From Rhyacophila brunnea (Eukaryota > Arthropoda > Insecta > Trichoptera > Rhyacophilidae), in NCBI GenBank assembly GCA_022495005.1, contig JAGYXB010001414.1, positions 744,001 through 808,000 of the forward strand: DNA of 64,000 nucleotides, in the 5' to 3' direction. Position numbers and translations under genes: made by a program. The notes below the pieces were generated by a model. The model saw nothing but the letters and a program-made list of their open reading frames with translations. It was not told the DNA's origin and did no database searches. This document shows, one piece after another, positions 24,390 through 35,770 of the stretch (positions are counted from its first letter, which is position 1; every line of letters starts with the position of its first letter).

Positions 24390-25610
24390 CGATAAAAATC
24401 AGCCGTGAAAGTCGCCACTCGTATATAACGAATGCACCCTATTAATATTCTATTCATTATTCAAACTAAGTAGATATCTATCTACTTAGACGAATACAAT
24501 AATACCCTTTTATGGTAAGTATTAATATATTATATAATATTATAATCGTGTAATGTTAATTTGTATGGTATGAAAAGATAGAACACAATAATTACATACC
24601 TTCATCACTTCTATAAAAAGTCTATACTCTATAGGTTGTTTACTTTAAACTAAGCTCGCAGATATCAAAAATTCTTAAAAAGCTAAAATATAATTATCTT
24701 AAAACTTTCCAGTATTATAGGCGTGTGGTTTTATTAATAATGTTTTAGGTAGGTCCTTAGTAAATACTATATATTAAATACTATTATTAATTAATTGTAT
24801 CGCCTTCAATGACTATAAATCATTAAGATTGTACTGAGCAAATTATTCTCTATCAATGCCAATAGCGATGGTACTTAGCAGTATTTATGTATCTATGTAT
24901 TGAAGCCTTTCTATTTGAAAACTAAGCCAATTAATTATCGATCAGACATCACTAAGTACGGCGAGTAACATCTGTGCTCTTGTAATTCAAAGAACTACAA
25001 ATGAAATAATTCGACGAAGCAATGAATTTATTATTGCCAGAGAAAAGACAAATGGGTTAACTTGTTAAGGCTGGCTTATTCGTTAACCTTCAGAAGGTGG
25101 GATGATAAATCAAAAGGTCAAACGTATCGGATTGAAGTTTTCAAGACCGCTGCAGATGATATTAATTGTCGGGGCAGTTACGGATAACAACTGGGCGATT
25201 ATTTTCTACAAAATCTGTCTGGCTTCGTTATGCTTAGGCTTACTTTAATGTTAACTGGTAACATCTCACTCGGTTGTGTAGTCCATATCCGAAAAGCGAG
25301 GTATTCATTTACTCTATTACAATAAATGTGAATCTCGATAATATTAAATAGGACAGAAATGATGAGTGCCGTTCATGTGAATATGTACCTGATACAGCTA
25401 ATACCTAAGCATAAACGGTATCTGTTTGGGATAACATAACGTAGGTATTGAAAATACTGGAAGAGGTTTTCTATATAGTAACAATGAAACCCATTTGAAT
25501 AGCAAGTACCTAATTACTTATACGTTTTTTATAAAGATTATTTTATTATTTCTTAATTAAATATTCAATAATAATAAATACAAACGATTACGCAATTTCA
25601 CGACAATAGT
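24390..25610. other. Non-coding stretch
   Basis: Mostly A+T-rich. The patch at 25070-25210, with GGTGGGATGATAAATC and ATTGTCGGGGCAGTTACGG, is G+C-richer but has no useful open frame. Confidence 0.4.
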
Positions 25611-25700
25611 CAGGATTGTTGCTCAATTGGTAAAACACGTTACTCGGGATGCGATATCTACCTACAGATTGAAGTCACTCACGCACGTACAAATATTTTT
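25611..25700 (+). repeat. tRNA-derived SINE fragment
   Basis: GTTGCTCAATTGGTAAAACA is a good A-box and D-arm match. The region where a B box should lie (AGATTGAAGTCACTC) is decayed. It resembles the tRNA-like cores at 12.7 and 32.7 kb. It cannot fold as a full tRNA. Confidence 0.45.
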
Positions 25701-25861
25701 CAAAAAGTACCGTTTTTAATAATATATCAAGACGTTCTAATATGGGTATGTTCAATATTATATTGTGATCCGTTGAATTGAATTGAGCCTCTGATAGATA
25801 TATGTGTCGGTATTAAATGAATAAGTAACAATATTCTAATTATAAATTCAGTACATATTAT

Positions 25862-26840
25862 AGAGTAAATAGTGCGTTTTCTGAGAGTTTCCGAACCGAG
25901 AAGGGAGTTCGTCAGGGATGTGTTTTATCTCCCCAGTTATTCAATATATATGGAGAGCATATAATGCGAAGAGCCCTAGATCATTGGCAAGGCGGAATAA
26001 CAATTGGTGGCCAGAAAATAAATAACTTAAGATTCGCAGATGATACCACACTAATCGCTGCTGATGAAAGGGAACTCTCAGAGCTGCTACACCGGGTAGA
26101 GGAAGAGAGTCGCAAATACGGCCTCCTTATTAATAGGAATAAAACCAAGTTAATGGTTATTGATCGGGCCAACCTTCTACCAACACCAAGTACACTCCAA
26201 AACCTCGAAACAGTCGATGAGTTTGTATATCTTGGATCGACCATCAGTGGAAAGGGCGGATGCGAAGCGGAAATAAGAAGGCGCACACAAATTGCAAAAA
26301 GTGCGATGACACGCCTTACCACTATATGGAAGGATCGGGGAATTTCGATTGCCACAAAAATGATGCTTGTGGAAACATTAGTGTTCTCGATATTCCTATA
26401 CGGAGTCGAGTCGTGGACCCTGAAGGCAAGAGAACGGAAGGCAATTGATGCCTTTGAGATGTGGTGTTGGCGCCGAATGCTTCGCATTTCTTGGACGGAG
26501 CACAGGACGAACCAGTCAATCATCCAGGGACTGAAGATAAAGGAACGGCTCTCGACGATATGTCTGAGAAGAATTCTGCAGTTTTTTGGACATATTGTCA
26601 GGCGCGGACCGGACAACCTGGAGAGACTGGTAGTTTTGGGTAGCCTCCAGGGAAGGCGAAGCAGAGGAAGAGCGTCTGCGCGATGGAGCGACCAAGTGAA
26701 AGAGCTGACTGGGGGCACCATCCATTCTGCCCTGAGAGAAGCGGAAGATCGAGAAGGATGGAAAGTCTTGGTCGCTCAAAGGATGGCGAAATTTAAATGT
26801 GGTCACGATCCTCAGCCATGAGTGCACGACCAAGAAGAGA
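25862..26840 (+). pseudogene. 5'-truncated RTE-like LINE reverse transcriptase
   Basis: The open frame begins in-frame upstream of the first ATG (25964) with FRTEKGVRQGCVLSPQLFN, the fingers/palm motif of non-LTR reverse transcriptases. It reaches the catalytic FADD box (LRFADDTTL, about 26025-26050), then EFVYLGSTISGKGG, FEMWCWRRMLRI, RILQFFGHIVRR and the terminal ARWSDQVKELTGG, and stops at 26819-26821. It copies LINE RNA into DNA at the target site. The endonuclease and the N-terminal half of the reverse transcriptase are missing, as usual for 5'-truncated copies. About 320 codons are uninterrupted, so this insertion is relatively young, but it cannot be autonomous. A related tail lies at 15511-15725 on the other strand. 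The RTE-like assignment is by motif style, not by alignment. Confidence 0.9.
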
Positions 26841-27860
26841 AGATTATTGTAATATATAATGTTTCGTAAAAACGTGATATTGATTATTAATTAAAATATT
26901 TGAAGGTATTATTTTTGATTTACAAAACGATATTAATTATTGTAACTATATGCATTAGGTGAAGTAAATAAAATTAGTTTTGAAGATAACGTATTTATAG
27001 AATATTGAATTCAATTAGTTTTTCATATTATATTAATACATATTTATGATTATATATATATTTATTTTTTTGATAAATAAAACTTTACATGTGTGTTTTA
27101 TATCAGTCATGCCAATAATTGAATTACGAGAAGTTCTTGGAACTTTGTATTTCATTATTGTTCACATTTTAATTATTTTTGTTTCTAAAATTTGTTGGGA
27201 TACATTGCTGTAAGGTTGTACTGTGTATTAGTTGGCAATGTCCAATTGACCGGACGAAACGTGTGAAATAAGTAGGTATATACTAAATATTTTGTTTTAT
27301 TTCAATTAATAATGTAATGTTTTTTTATTATAATGTACTATCATTCAACTAAGATTTCGTCGTTACCACCACTACTAACTATAGTATTGTTTATGTTAAA
27401 GTTGACCATTAAAATGATTAAATGTATTATTATGATATGCCTAACATTCAAAATATTCATAGAATCTCCAATCATCCATGACAAGTCGACTCAGCTATAC
27501 TCTTCCATTATCTCAGACAGCACACAGTGGTTTCTGGTTAATTTCAGATCATCGCTCACGTGATAAGTAAAGGTTAAACGTATTGACATGAAACGCTCAA
27601 TAAGCGTCTGAAATAACATCATGGTGGTGCTTGATGTAAAACATCGTCATGTAATAATTTGAAATTTCAACGAAATGTAGACGCGTCGAGCCTCCTAGAA
27701 ATAATTATCGTTCATTATTCCAAGTCTACTCCATGGCCAAATATTGAGTTATAAGATAATATCGATATTAAGATAACATAGGATTCCGATACGTACTTGA
27801 TGGAATTTGAAATTCTAATTGATATACGTTTTGTACTAGGTATTCCACTTAATAAATAGT
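26841..27860. other. A+T-rich non-coding stretch
   Basis: The 76-codon + frame at 27333-27563 is hydrophobic and biased like chance A+T-rich translation. Nothing else was recognised. Confidence 0.4.
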
Positions 27861-27905
27861 TTTTAGCGACCCGGGCTTCGCCTTTCAGTATTGTTATACC
27901 AGTGC
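27861..27905. repeat. Short repeat fragment GCGACCCGGGCTTCGCC
   Basis: TTTTAGCGACCCGGGCTTCG recurs in diverged form at 41430-41460 as TTTTAGCGACCCGAGTTTCG. Both copies are followed by CC(T/A)TTC and a similar A+T-rich tail. Comparable C/G-rich strings occur at edges of insect interspersed repeats. The family was not determined. Confidence 0.4.
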
Positions 27906-28277
27906 CCGTTGAGAGAAGGTATGCTGTGGTAGGTAACTGAAAAATCCGAGGACATCCATATTTACCACACACATTGAAAGATTTAAATCTGAGATTATAA
28001 GGTATACCTAAGTACATCACTTGCATCGCAATTTCTTGTGAACCCTATAAAACAATTAATAAAATAATATAGGTAAATGGCATCCACGCGCGGCATAAGT
28101 AAATAATGCCCATTAAGATTAAAGTGAAAATTAGCCATAACAAACGGTGAAAATCGCAAATTGCTAATAAAACCTATTTGTTTTAAGTAAAACGTAGAAA
28201 AAACTATTTCGAGTTTTATTAGGACTTTATCCCTCACCGAAGATAAATACTTTACTATGTTCATATTATAACCAATG
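27906..28277. other. A+T-rich non-coding stretch
   Basis: Nothing recognised beyond decayed flanking DNA of the short repeat. Confidence 0.35.
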
Positions 28278-28279
28278 TA

Positions 28280-28669
28280 TCGTCGGTGTTTAGTAAAAAG
28301 GGCGAATCAACCATTTTGGCGAAATCGAGATTTTAATGAAAATACAATATGTACCCCACTAGCTTTGTTGTGTAAAAACGGCGAATTTTTATCTCCACAT
28401 GAAAGTACTTATAAACGATAATCGACTAAAATTAAATTAATTAAAATTATGAAATAAAAAGCAAATGTGACATATTAGGCCTTTTAAAATATTATATAAT
28501 AATACCTATTATAATGACATTATTTATTCTAAGCTTTATTATTAACTTGTTAGATATTTATAATCATCTACAGGTAAAAAACAAATAAATGTCTAAAGTT
28601 AAAAATCCTCCTCCTGTAAAGTACGAGTAGCATTTTGGTTAATTCGCCCTTTTTACAAAACAGCGACGG
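28280..28669. mobile_element. 390-bp MITE, TA-flanked inverted repeats
   Basis: The left end TCGTCGGTGTTTAGTAAAAA continues GGGCGAATCAACCATTTTG. The reverse complement of the right end is CCGTCGCTGTTTTGTAAAAA followed by GGGCGAATTAACCAAAATG. The ~39-bp termini differ at only a few positions. Each end is preceded by TA (28278-28279 and 28670-28671), the target of Tc1/mariner-type transposases. There is no coding capacity. The superfamily call rests on the TA only. Confidence 0.85.
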
Positions 28670-29374
28670 TATGATCTGGGAAGTTAACAAAATTCATTTC
28701 ACACTTTTCAAAAGGTCTGTATTATGGATTTTACAAAGCCATGTTCGTTTATCTCAGAATCGAGTACTTACCTCTTCGCATATCATGCTGCACTGATACT
28801 TCGTGGCAAATTTTCGTCTCAAACTGGCATGGTACCAAAATTTTACTTCAAAAAACTATCTCTAGTTTTGTTTCTCATATTAATAAAGAGGCAAAGCAGA
28901 CAAGTCCCGACATCTGGTTTTTATTTTTGTTAGCAAACAAACTCAGTGTCGTTAAGTCAAGTTTTTGGACTCAAACTTTACTTTAACTGCCGTTTTTTGG
29001 GTAGGGTCTGAGAATGTCAAACTTTCTAATTTATAATCTTCCAACTTAATTCTCATTTGAATTATAATAACTGCGGTAAATATGCCTGAAACTTACAAAA
29101 GTTGTAACGTGTTACTAGAAAGTAACTAATAAATTAATCGAAACAGGTGTGGGACACCCTCATTAACTCGCCTAGCAAACGAAATGTTTTCACAATAAAT
29201 TAAAAGCCAAGAGTTTTATTTCTTATTATTAATATTACAGTATAATTTAAAATATTAAATGTATAGCTGTCTAATAAATATAGTACAAAAAAAACCTAAA
29301 TTATTTGGTTTCATTAAAATACTACAAATTTAATGTGGAAGAAGCTATCCGTATGTTGGACTATGTACGAATCC
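28670..29374. other. Non-coding stretch
   Basis: Two overlapping + frames of 69 and 81 codons at 28724-28986 were not recognised. The rest is A+T-rich. Confidence 0.35.
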
Positions 29375-29510
29375 TTCGAGGGTAAAATAAAACATCGACG
29401 GCCCAGACTGAAATGGTTGGACTGAGAAACGGCAAATTTTAAAACGATCAGCCAAAAGCAATAGACAACAACAGCGCGGGAACATCCGATATGGAGAAAG
29501 TTTCTGGAGA
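29375..29510 (+). pseudogene. LINE C-terminal tail remnant
   Basis: The + strand carries RRPRLKWLD near 29397-29424. After a frame change it carries KRSAKSNRQQQR near 29434-29475. Together these resemble the GRPRxRWxD ... AxDRxxWR end of non-LTR reverse transcriptases. It is short and frameshifted. The long minus-strand frame over this stretch (29314-29775) is therefore more likely antisense by-product than gene. Confidence 0.4.
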
Positions 29511-29870
29511 TATAAAGAATATTTTTTTTAAGTTGCGATTTTATTGAAGTATATATATAAAAAATGACGTCATACATAATATTATATAAAAGAAAAAAAC
29601 ATATTGAAAATTGAGAATCTTCTTCAATAATCACAACTTCTGTTTGAAAGAAATAAAATAATAAAAACAAAATGTCCCTTACTTCACCCTGCCTCATATA
29701 TATATTTTTTAAGTAATACATACATAAAGGTATTAAAGGTAAAAAAAGGTATTTGGGAAGAATAAAATTGTTCACTTTAATATTAAGTAGGTAGGTATGT
29801 GGTATTAATATTATAAAAGTATTGTTTCATTTAAATAGTGTTATTATTCTAATACGACCACCCTATTTCA
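29511..29870. other. A+T-rich non-coding stretch
   Basis: Nothing bounded or coding was recognised. Confidence 0.35.
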
Positions 29871-29975
29871 CCATGCAGAGGTGCTACAAAAACGATCTAC
29901 GCGCTGCAGATCTCACATGGCGGGAGGCGCGAGACTTGGCGATGGACCGAGAGAATTGGCACGACCTTGTGCAGC
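29871..29975 (+). pseudogene. LINE C-terminal tail remnant
   Basis: The frame KNDLRAADLTWREARDLAMD followed by RENWHDLV has the typical carboxy end of insect RTE-like LINE proteins, where a WREA helix precedes DRxxW. Only about 30 codons are recognisable; the upstream part is lost. It is in + orientation and is followed by an A+T-rich, TAATAATAATG-like tail, in keeping with a LINE 3' end. Confidence 0.6.
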
Positions 29976-32567
29976 TAATAATAATGTTATTAAAATTAGT
30001 GCTTAAATGCAGTGAATTAAAATTATAAATGGCACTTCAGTGATACTTAATGATAAAATTTTATAGTTATATAATAAGTATATAAAATAAAGCTTAGATC
30101 CAAACGCACTCCAAATTCTTCATTTTCAATAACATAGAGCAGCGAAATGCGAAACCCAGTCACTATGGGTAATATAGGTACTAAGACTTTGTCGTCAGTT
30201 TTAGTTCATAACTTAATGAGGAGCAAGCCACTACAAAATCCTCTGAATGTCTTCAAATATTACGAATACTGAATGTGGGCTGCGTTTACGTGACAAACTT
30301 CAATGCGTATTATGGTACACAGGGTGACGTTAATATTGAAAATAACATGTTCTTTAATACATGTTTAAGTTTACCCCATATTACTCAGCACTAGATCGAG
30401 AATCGTAGCATCTTACAATTACACCCAGAAGGTATCGCGCTTTTCATTATTGTTATGTCTTTTGCCTACACATATAATTGATAAAACTTATTTTAAAAAA
30501 AATAACAATCGTCCTCTTTCCAAGTGTGGTTATAAAATGCAAAATGATGCAAAGCATTCCCTTTATTTAGGCACTGCAAAAAGGTATTGGTAAATATATA
30601 CTGAATTATTTCGTTTTGTTTTACTTAATTTAATGTTGCTTTATGGAGCCGTATTTCAACTTTCATTGCTATATTATTTTACATCATGGAGTAGAGTAGC
30701 AAAAGTTTTGAACCGCCTAAAGGGGTGCGAATTTTTCGTAATGATTAACGGCAGAACAATTTTATCGCACTAACTAAATGAATGTCGACACATACAATTT
30801 AATGTGGGTGCTATAAAAATGGTGAATGTAGGTAAACTGAAGTATACAATTCGCACTGTATTTAATACGATACCTCTGCCTCACACATGGAGGGTAGATA
30901 GAAAACCGGACCGCGAAAAACAGGAAAAAATAGCGACCATATTTATTATTTTTATGTGAGTTTTTATAAATAATGGCCATGTAACGGACCTTCGAAAGAT
31001 ATTCTTTATTTGATTTAAGTATAACTTTGATTCATCAAATTTAGACACGACGTGTATAGCGTCATAAAGGTAGCCTTGCACAAACTGCAACTCCACGTAT
31101 ATTGCGAGTGCTGCTCGACATTCTAAACTGGGGATGGGGATGGTGGTTACTTTCTACAAGATAAATACATAAGTACGAATCAACAACAGTTCAACATTTA
31201 AAATAAATTGTAATAATATACGGAGATTTTAAACTAAAGTAAATTACCTACCATGTTATTTCCTAACGGAAGCATAATATGAGTTTCCTTGGAGTGAAAG
31301 TTATATTGATCTATTCGACGCGTACTTGTTATATAATATTGTAATTTATTAATTACTTGCGGAAAATTTAACGTTCATTATTTTGAGCATTTTCATACGA
31401 TCAGATATAATAATGTTATCGGTTGTGGAATTCAATGCGCTTAATGAAATTCGACAATATGATTCTACAACTAATTTATTATGGTTGCGAAATTATTACC
31501 TACCTTAAGAGCGTACTTCAGTGAAACGACAAATAATTTTGAACAGTAGGTGCGACGAAATTTCTCACTAGTCGCCAATCGGAGACCGACAGTCGAGGTG
31601 TCCGAACATCGATTTGTTTAGTCATGGCGTCGGATGAAAATATTATTAAATCGTGTAAAGATGACTAAAAAACTTTACGTATGTACTTAAAAAAGAAAAC
31701 ATGTCAATGAATATACTACTATTATTAGTAATATAATAATATACATAACATTAAATGGACGCATGTTGGATTACTATGATAAATTATATTTCGTTCGGCA
31801 TGCGTCATTTGCACAATCCGCGCATCCCCTAGCCACGATCTTTTTAGACCATACCTCAGCTGCAGTATAGTATAGTAAATGAAAGAAGCGAGGGTCATGA
31901 TAGCTATGCACATGAAAGAAAGAGGGGATTTTTTTCATTCCACAGATTTGATGTCTACAATTACTAATTCAATTTTATCATTACTGAGTTATTCTAAGTC
32001 GCTATACAGGGACGTCACATACCTACATCAGGGGAACCGGTGAGTTATCGGACAGTGGATACATAAATTCGTGAAATAAATTTATAGCTCTACTGCGACG
32101 GCCTAAATATTATGTGCATTCGGCCGATGCGCAAGTGTATTCCAAAACAAAATAAATTGAAATTTTCGTTTTGTAAATCAAACAAAACTGGAGCGAAGTT
32201 CAAACAAACAGCCTACTTTCAAATATTGATTTCGCTCTCCGAAGCTCCGTGGGGCGGGACACAAAAATAACACTCTGTTAATATGTTTGGCTTTGACGGT
32301 ATTTGCACAGGGCCAAATAAATATTTTTCTTGAAAACAACTCATTACTTTCATGGCTTAATAGCTTCGCTTCAGCTTCTCCACAAATCCGCCCAAGGCCA
32401 ATAATATGCCTCATACAAAAGAGGATTACTTTTAGCGTGGTTGGCACTTCTTCAAGTTGACAAACGCGTAAGACAAAATCAGTCAATTGCCAATGCAGGG
32501 CTTGCAATCTCGTTCAAATTTCGAGAATTCTTTTATATTGTTTTTCTCAAATGTAATAAACCACTTA
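29976..32567. other. Long non-coding stretch
   Basis: G+C-richer patches occur near 31540-31640 and 32190-32510. The first holds an ATG (31624) opening only a 14-codon frame. The second holds a 109-codon minus frame (MQALHWQLTDFVLRVCQ...) that I do not recognise. No bounded mobile element was found. Confidence 0.35.
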
Positions 32568-32870
32568 TTTTATTCAACGAATATTTCACAAGATTTGAGA
32601 ACAATATTGAACATAAATAATTAACACAATATTAACGCAATTTGATAAGCATTTCATGTAAGAACTACTAATTAAAAATATCGTAATTAAGTAGAATATC
32701 CGTAGCTAAATTGGAAAAGCACACTGGTGCAAATCCAGCGGTTATACAGGTTCAAGTCCCGTCGGGTGTCAATTTTTTTTTCTTAAATGGATTCTTTCTA
32801 GTACGTATGTACCTATATGCATGACAAGTTTTCAAATTATGTATGTTTAACCAAATGTAATCTAAAGAAA
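32568..32870 (+). repeat. Composite repeat with central tRNA-derived segment
   Basis: Second copy of the unit at 12559-12860. It opens TTTTATTCAACGAATATTTC, then ACAAGATTTGAGA, GCAATTTGATAAGCATTTCA, a tRNA-like core at about 32692-32770 (GTAGCTAAATTGGAAAAGCA, then ACAGGTTCAAGTCCCG and CGGGTGTC), a T run and TATATGCATGACAAGTTTTC. Collinearity with the first copy on both sides of the tRNA part defines one family. Confidence 0.6.
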
Positions 32871-33785
32871 GTTGAGTGCATACATAAATATTCTAGCTAC
32901 GTTGGTAAAGAATTCAAAATAGATAATATGGAATAATAAGTATAAAGAGAATAAGTAGTTAAAGTGTGGTAGACAAGTAAACTAACGGAATATCATACCA
33001 GTTATATAAGTTGGAATTATAAAAGTAGATAATAATATTATGTACAAATACGTTTGATATGATAACTTTGAGATATGTATTTAAAGACTGTTCAAATATA
33101 ATTAATTAAATGAATTATAAAATTTCCAAACAAAATAAAGCCTCGCAATTTTGTTTGCTGTATCAAAATAATTTATATGCACACAAAAAAGTGTACTTAT
33201 ATATTTAAAGGTTCGTTTATTTAATATATGACAAGGTATGAATGTTACCAATGAAAAATGTAAAAAACTACTCATCGTAAGATTTTAAGAGAACATTTAT
33301 ATAATCATACTCACCCTTATACAAAACTATAATACACCACATCTCGAAAATACACAATATACCGCTTTGGGCCTATCCCGAAATGAAACCAACAATGTAA
33401 CAACACTAACAACCCTTATATAATCTGCTTGTTTGTCGTTATTAATAGTAGATATGTGTATTAGGCATATTAAGTGGGAAAAAGCTATACATTATCTTTC
33501 AGACGCTTATTGTATTATTTTGAAATATGCTTCGGGAAATTTTCGCTTCGCATAATTAAGATAAACGGTCGATTTACTACTATGGCAGTACATTGTTAGT
33601 TAATTCAACAAGTAGAAAAATAACCACAAAATGAAAAATGAACTTCTATGATTCTACAGGTGTATCTTCATCGTAGTTCATAATTTCATGTTAGTTGGAA
33701 AATCTGTCTCTGCATATTAAAAAGCTGTAATTTAGGAGTTGGAAAAATATCATACGTGTTTACATTTACGATATTAATGCAAATA
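32871..33785. other. A+T-rich non-coding stretch
   Basis: Nothing bounded or coding was recognised. Confidence 0.4.
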
Positions 33786-33891
33786 TAATACATACATAAT
33801 TTTGAAAACACTTCTGAGAAAATTATAACCAATAGAAAAAATCTTTTTGAATAACCCCAGGAAACTTTTTTCAAAAAGATTTTTTCTATTG

Positions 33892-34792
33892 GTTATAATT
33901 AGGCTTAGGATTCTTTGGTATTTAAATATTTTTTTGAGCGGCCCCACAACAAAATATCAACAATATCTATCTGTTTCAAACAATTTTGAAACATTTAAGC
34001 CCTATTTGTTAGCACATATTTTTAAATATTTTTTGATAATTACATATTTTTACATATTCTAGGTTTAAGCACATATTTTCACATAAACACAAAACTTCAA
34101 TTTCAATCACTACCCCCTCAACCCGTGATAACTAGGTGGGGAACTTAGCTTAGTGCAGTAAATTACTATACTGCGAATTTGGAAAAATTACAAGAAATTA
34201 TGGAGATGCTTGATGGGGAAGATTCCAACTCTACTTAAATAGCAAAAGAAATAATGGAAAACCGTTACATAAAAAATGAATTGGCATTGATCATTTCAAA
34301 TTATGGTCATCTGGTAAACACAATTGAAATGTTAGAATCATCTACAAAGTCACTAGTGAAACAAATTAATATTTTAAACAATACTGCTGCAAAAATGAGA
34401 AATGTTCCTGGACGAATTGGAATAAAAATAAGTACAAAATTAAATAGTGTTTTAAATAAAAATATTGGACTTCAAAACGCTGCAGAATATTAAAGCTGTT
34501 TTGGAAAATCCATCAGATGCCTCAGATGTTTCAATTTTATCTACTTCAGAAATAGTTTCATTTTATCTGTATAAGTGGAAAGAGGTTTTTCCATGTATAA
34601 AAATTTGCTAAGATCAAATCGTCAAAGATTCACTTTCGAAAATTTGAAGCATTATTTTATTATTTATTGCAATAAAGCGTTTTCTGTTTGTGAATAAATA
34701 ATAAATTAAACTGTTGAAATATATAAGATTACTTAAATTTTTAGCACGTATTATTCATTTTTAGCATCAAAAATCCTAAGCCTAGTTATAAT
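33892..34792 (+). mobile_element. 885-bp hAT transposon with 8-bp TSD
   Basis: The element proper is 33900-34784. It begins TAGGCTTAGGATTCTTTGG and its reverse-complemented end begins TAGGCTTAGGATTTTTGATG. It is flanked by identical 8-base duplications GTTATAAT (33892-33899 and 34785-34792), the hallmark length for hAT. The inside holds pieces of a transposase. Insertion lies in the right arm of the foldback element, so it is younger than that element. Confidence 0.93.
34254..34690 (+). pseudogene. Degraded hAT transposase (CGGBP1-like subgroup)
   Basis: A 79-codon frame (34254-34493) reads MENRYIKNELALIISNYGHL and later IGIKISTKLNSVLNKNIG, which resembles the region before the hAT dimerisation domain. 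A short out-of-frame piece carries SDASDVSILSTSEIVSFYLY. From about 34587 another frame carries FSMYKNLLRSNRQRFTFENL, the conserved C-terminal dimerisation segment of hAT proteins related to the CGG-repeat-binding-protein-like group. The DNA-binding zinc finger and most of the catalytic RNase H-like core are missing, and frames are broken. Not active. Confidence 0.7.
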
Positions 34793-34850
34793 ATATTTTC
34801 TCAGAAGTTTTTTCAAAATTATGTAAGTTCAATAATTAGAATGTTACATT

Positions 34851-34883
34851 CTTAAATCTTGTGAATTATTTGTTGAATAAAAG
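34851..34883 (-). repeat. End motif of the composite repeat, inverted
   Basis: On the minus strand: TTTTATTCAACAAATAATTC, then ACAAGATTTAAGAATGT. It faces the copy at 32568, so 32568-34883 could be one element with ~33-bp inverted ends that later received other insertions, or two separate ends. No clear target duplication decides. Confidence 0.45.
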
Positions 34884-35129
34884 AATACTTAGTTTATTTA
34901 AATGACACGTGAAAAATGGACACGTGTAAAGCAGTGTTCTACTTGAGAAATTTAATATTACAATATTGTACAGATGTTGTCTAAAAATAAAAAATAAATA
35001 AAATGAACAGAGCGCATCTTCGGTAAGATTAGGCATCTTAGATGGACTTAAAAAGTATAAAGGAATAGGTACTAATCAATTTCATTCACGTCAGACGTTT
35101 TTTACATCCAAAAGACCATTGAATGCCAA
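34884..35129. other. A+T-rich non-coding stretch
   Basis: Nothing recognised. Confidence 0.35.
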
Positions 35130-35270
35130 GTATATCAAAACGGGGGTGGGCAGGACACGCAAAATACGTTCAAAGAATGGAATGACAAAGTGAACGCTCT
35201 TACCGACGATAGAAAGAACACCGCTTACAAAGACGGCAGACCATCTTATTCAAAATGACAAACGGAAAAA
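35130..35270 (+). pseudogene. Decayed LINE 3' coding remnant
   Basis: One frame reads WAGHAKYVQRME, matching the RWxGHVxRM box that follows the reverse transcriptase core in insect LINE proteins. Stops interrupt it at once, and the following KEHRLQRRQT-like sequence is only suggestive. The short length and stops make this an old fragment. Confidence 0.35.
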
Positions 35271-35554
35271 AAATCAAGTGTTATTGTTCATAATATTATA
35301 AAACGCTGCTTCGGCCTGAGAACCAACCCCCTCCCCTCTTAATGCAAGATAAAACCTCTGTATGATACCTAGTACCTACCAACTTATTAATTTCATTGTA
35401 CAGGTACTTCACTATAATAAATTACCAATAAACCTGTTTGAATTAATTTGAATGATTGAAAATAATTTTTGAGAAATCCTGACACCGGTTAGTACCTAAT
35501 TAATGAGGTTATATTAATACTTTGACTTAAAATATAAAAGCGGATTGCCAATTA
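35271..35554. other. A+T-rich non-coding stretch
   Basis: Nothing recognised. Confidence 0.35.
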
Positions 35555-35770
35555 GTAACACAATTTAGAAAGCACTTCGGAGAGTACTATAAAAACTAAT
35601 AGTTAACTAGATTAGAAGCAATTAGATAGGACACGCACAGTGATCAGGTACACGGGCACGAAACCCAGGGGGCGCAAGTTCTGCTGGGTGTCGTATATTT
35701 TTTTTTTAAAGATTTTTCTAGTGGTTATATACCCGTATTTCTCAGAAGTGTTCAATAAAATTAGATGAAT
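35555..35770 (+). repeat. Decayed copy of the tRNA-like composite repeat
   Basis: ACACAATTTAGAAAGCACTT parallels the pre-core segment of the 12.6 and 32.6 kb copies. The core begins GACACGCACAGTGATCAGG and ends GCTGGGTGTCGTATATT, and GACAC/GTGTC can pair as an acceptor stem. A T run and TTTCTAGTGG follow, as in the other copies. The A and B boxes are damaged. Confidence 0.4.

Larger units (their letters stand above)
33786..34826. repeat. Foldback element split by a hAT insertion
   Basis: A perfect 29-base inverted repeat spans 33822-33850 and 33871-33899 around a 20-base loop. Beyond it the left arm (33786-33821, TACATAATTTTGAAAACACT inward) is matched by inverted sequence at 34793-34826 (TTTTCTCAGAAGTTTTTTCA). 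That match lies on the far side of the hAT element at 33900-34784. Removing the hAT and one target copy restores arms of about 65 bases. The open frames at 33686-33874 and 33847-34062 both read KRFFLLVII because they cross this palindrome. Confidence 0.85.

Noticed and set aside
25981..26721. 246-codon minus-strand frame and overlapping smaller frames
   Set aside because: It lies entirely antisense to the LINE reverse transcriptase, whose motifs are unmistakable on the + strand; the frames are shadows.
29314..29775. 153-codon minus-strand frame
   Set aside because: The + strand of its middle part carries LINE tail motifs (RRPRLKWLD, then KRSAKSNRQQQR), and the predicted product has the Leu/Ile/Phe/Tyr bias of chance A+T-rich translation.
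31624..31668. ATG in good context opening MASDENIIKSCKDD
   Set aside because: The frame stops after 14 codons, no acceptable donor precedes the stop, and the nearest TCAGT lacks a DPE at the right spacing.
33686..34062. Two opposed frames both containing KRFFLLVII
   Set aside because: The shared peptide is produced by reading a 29-base perfect palindrome on both strands.
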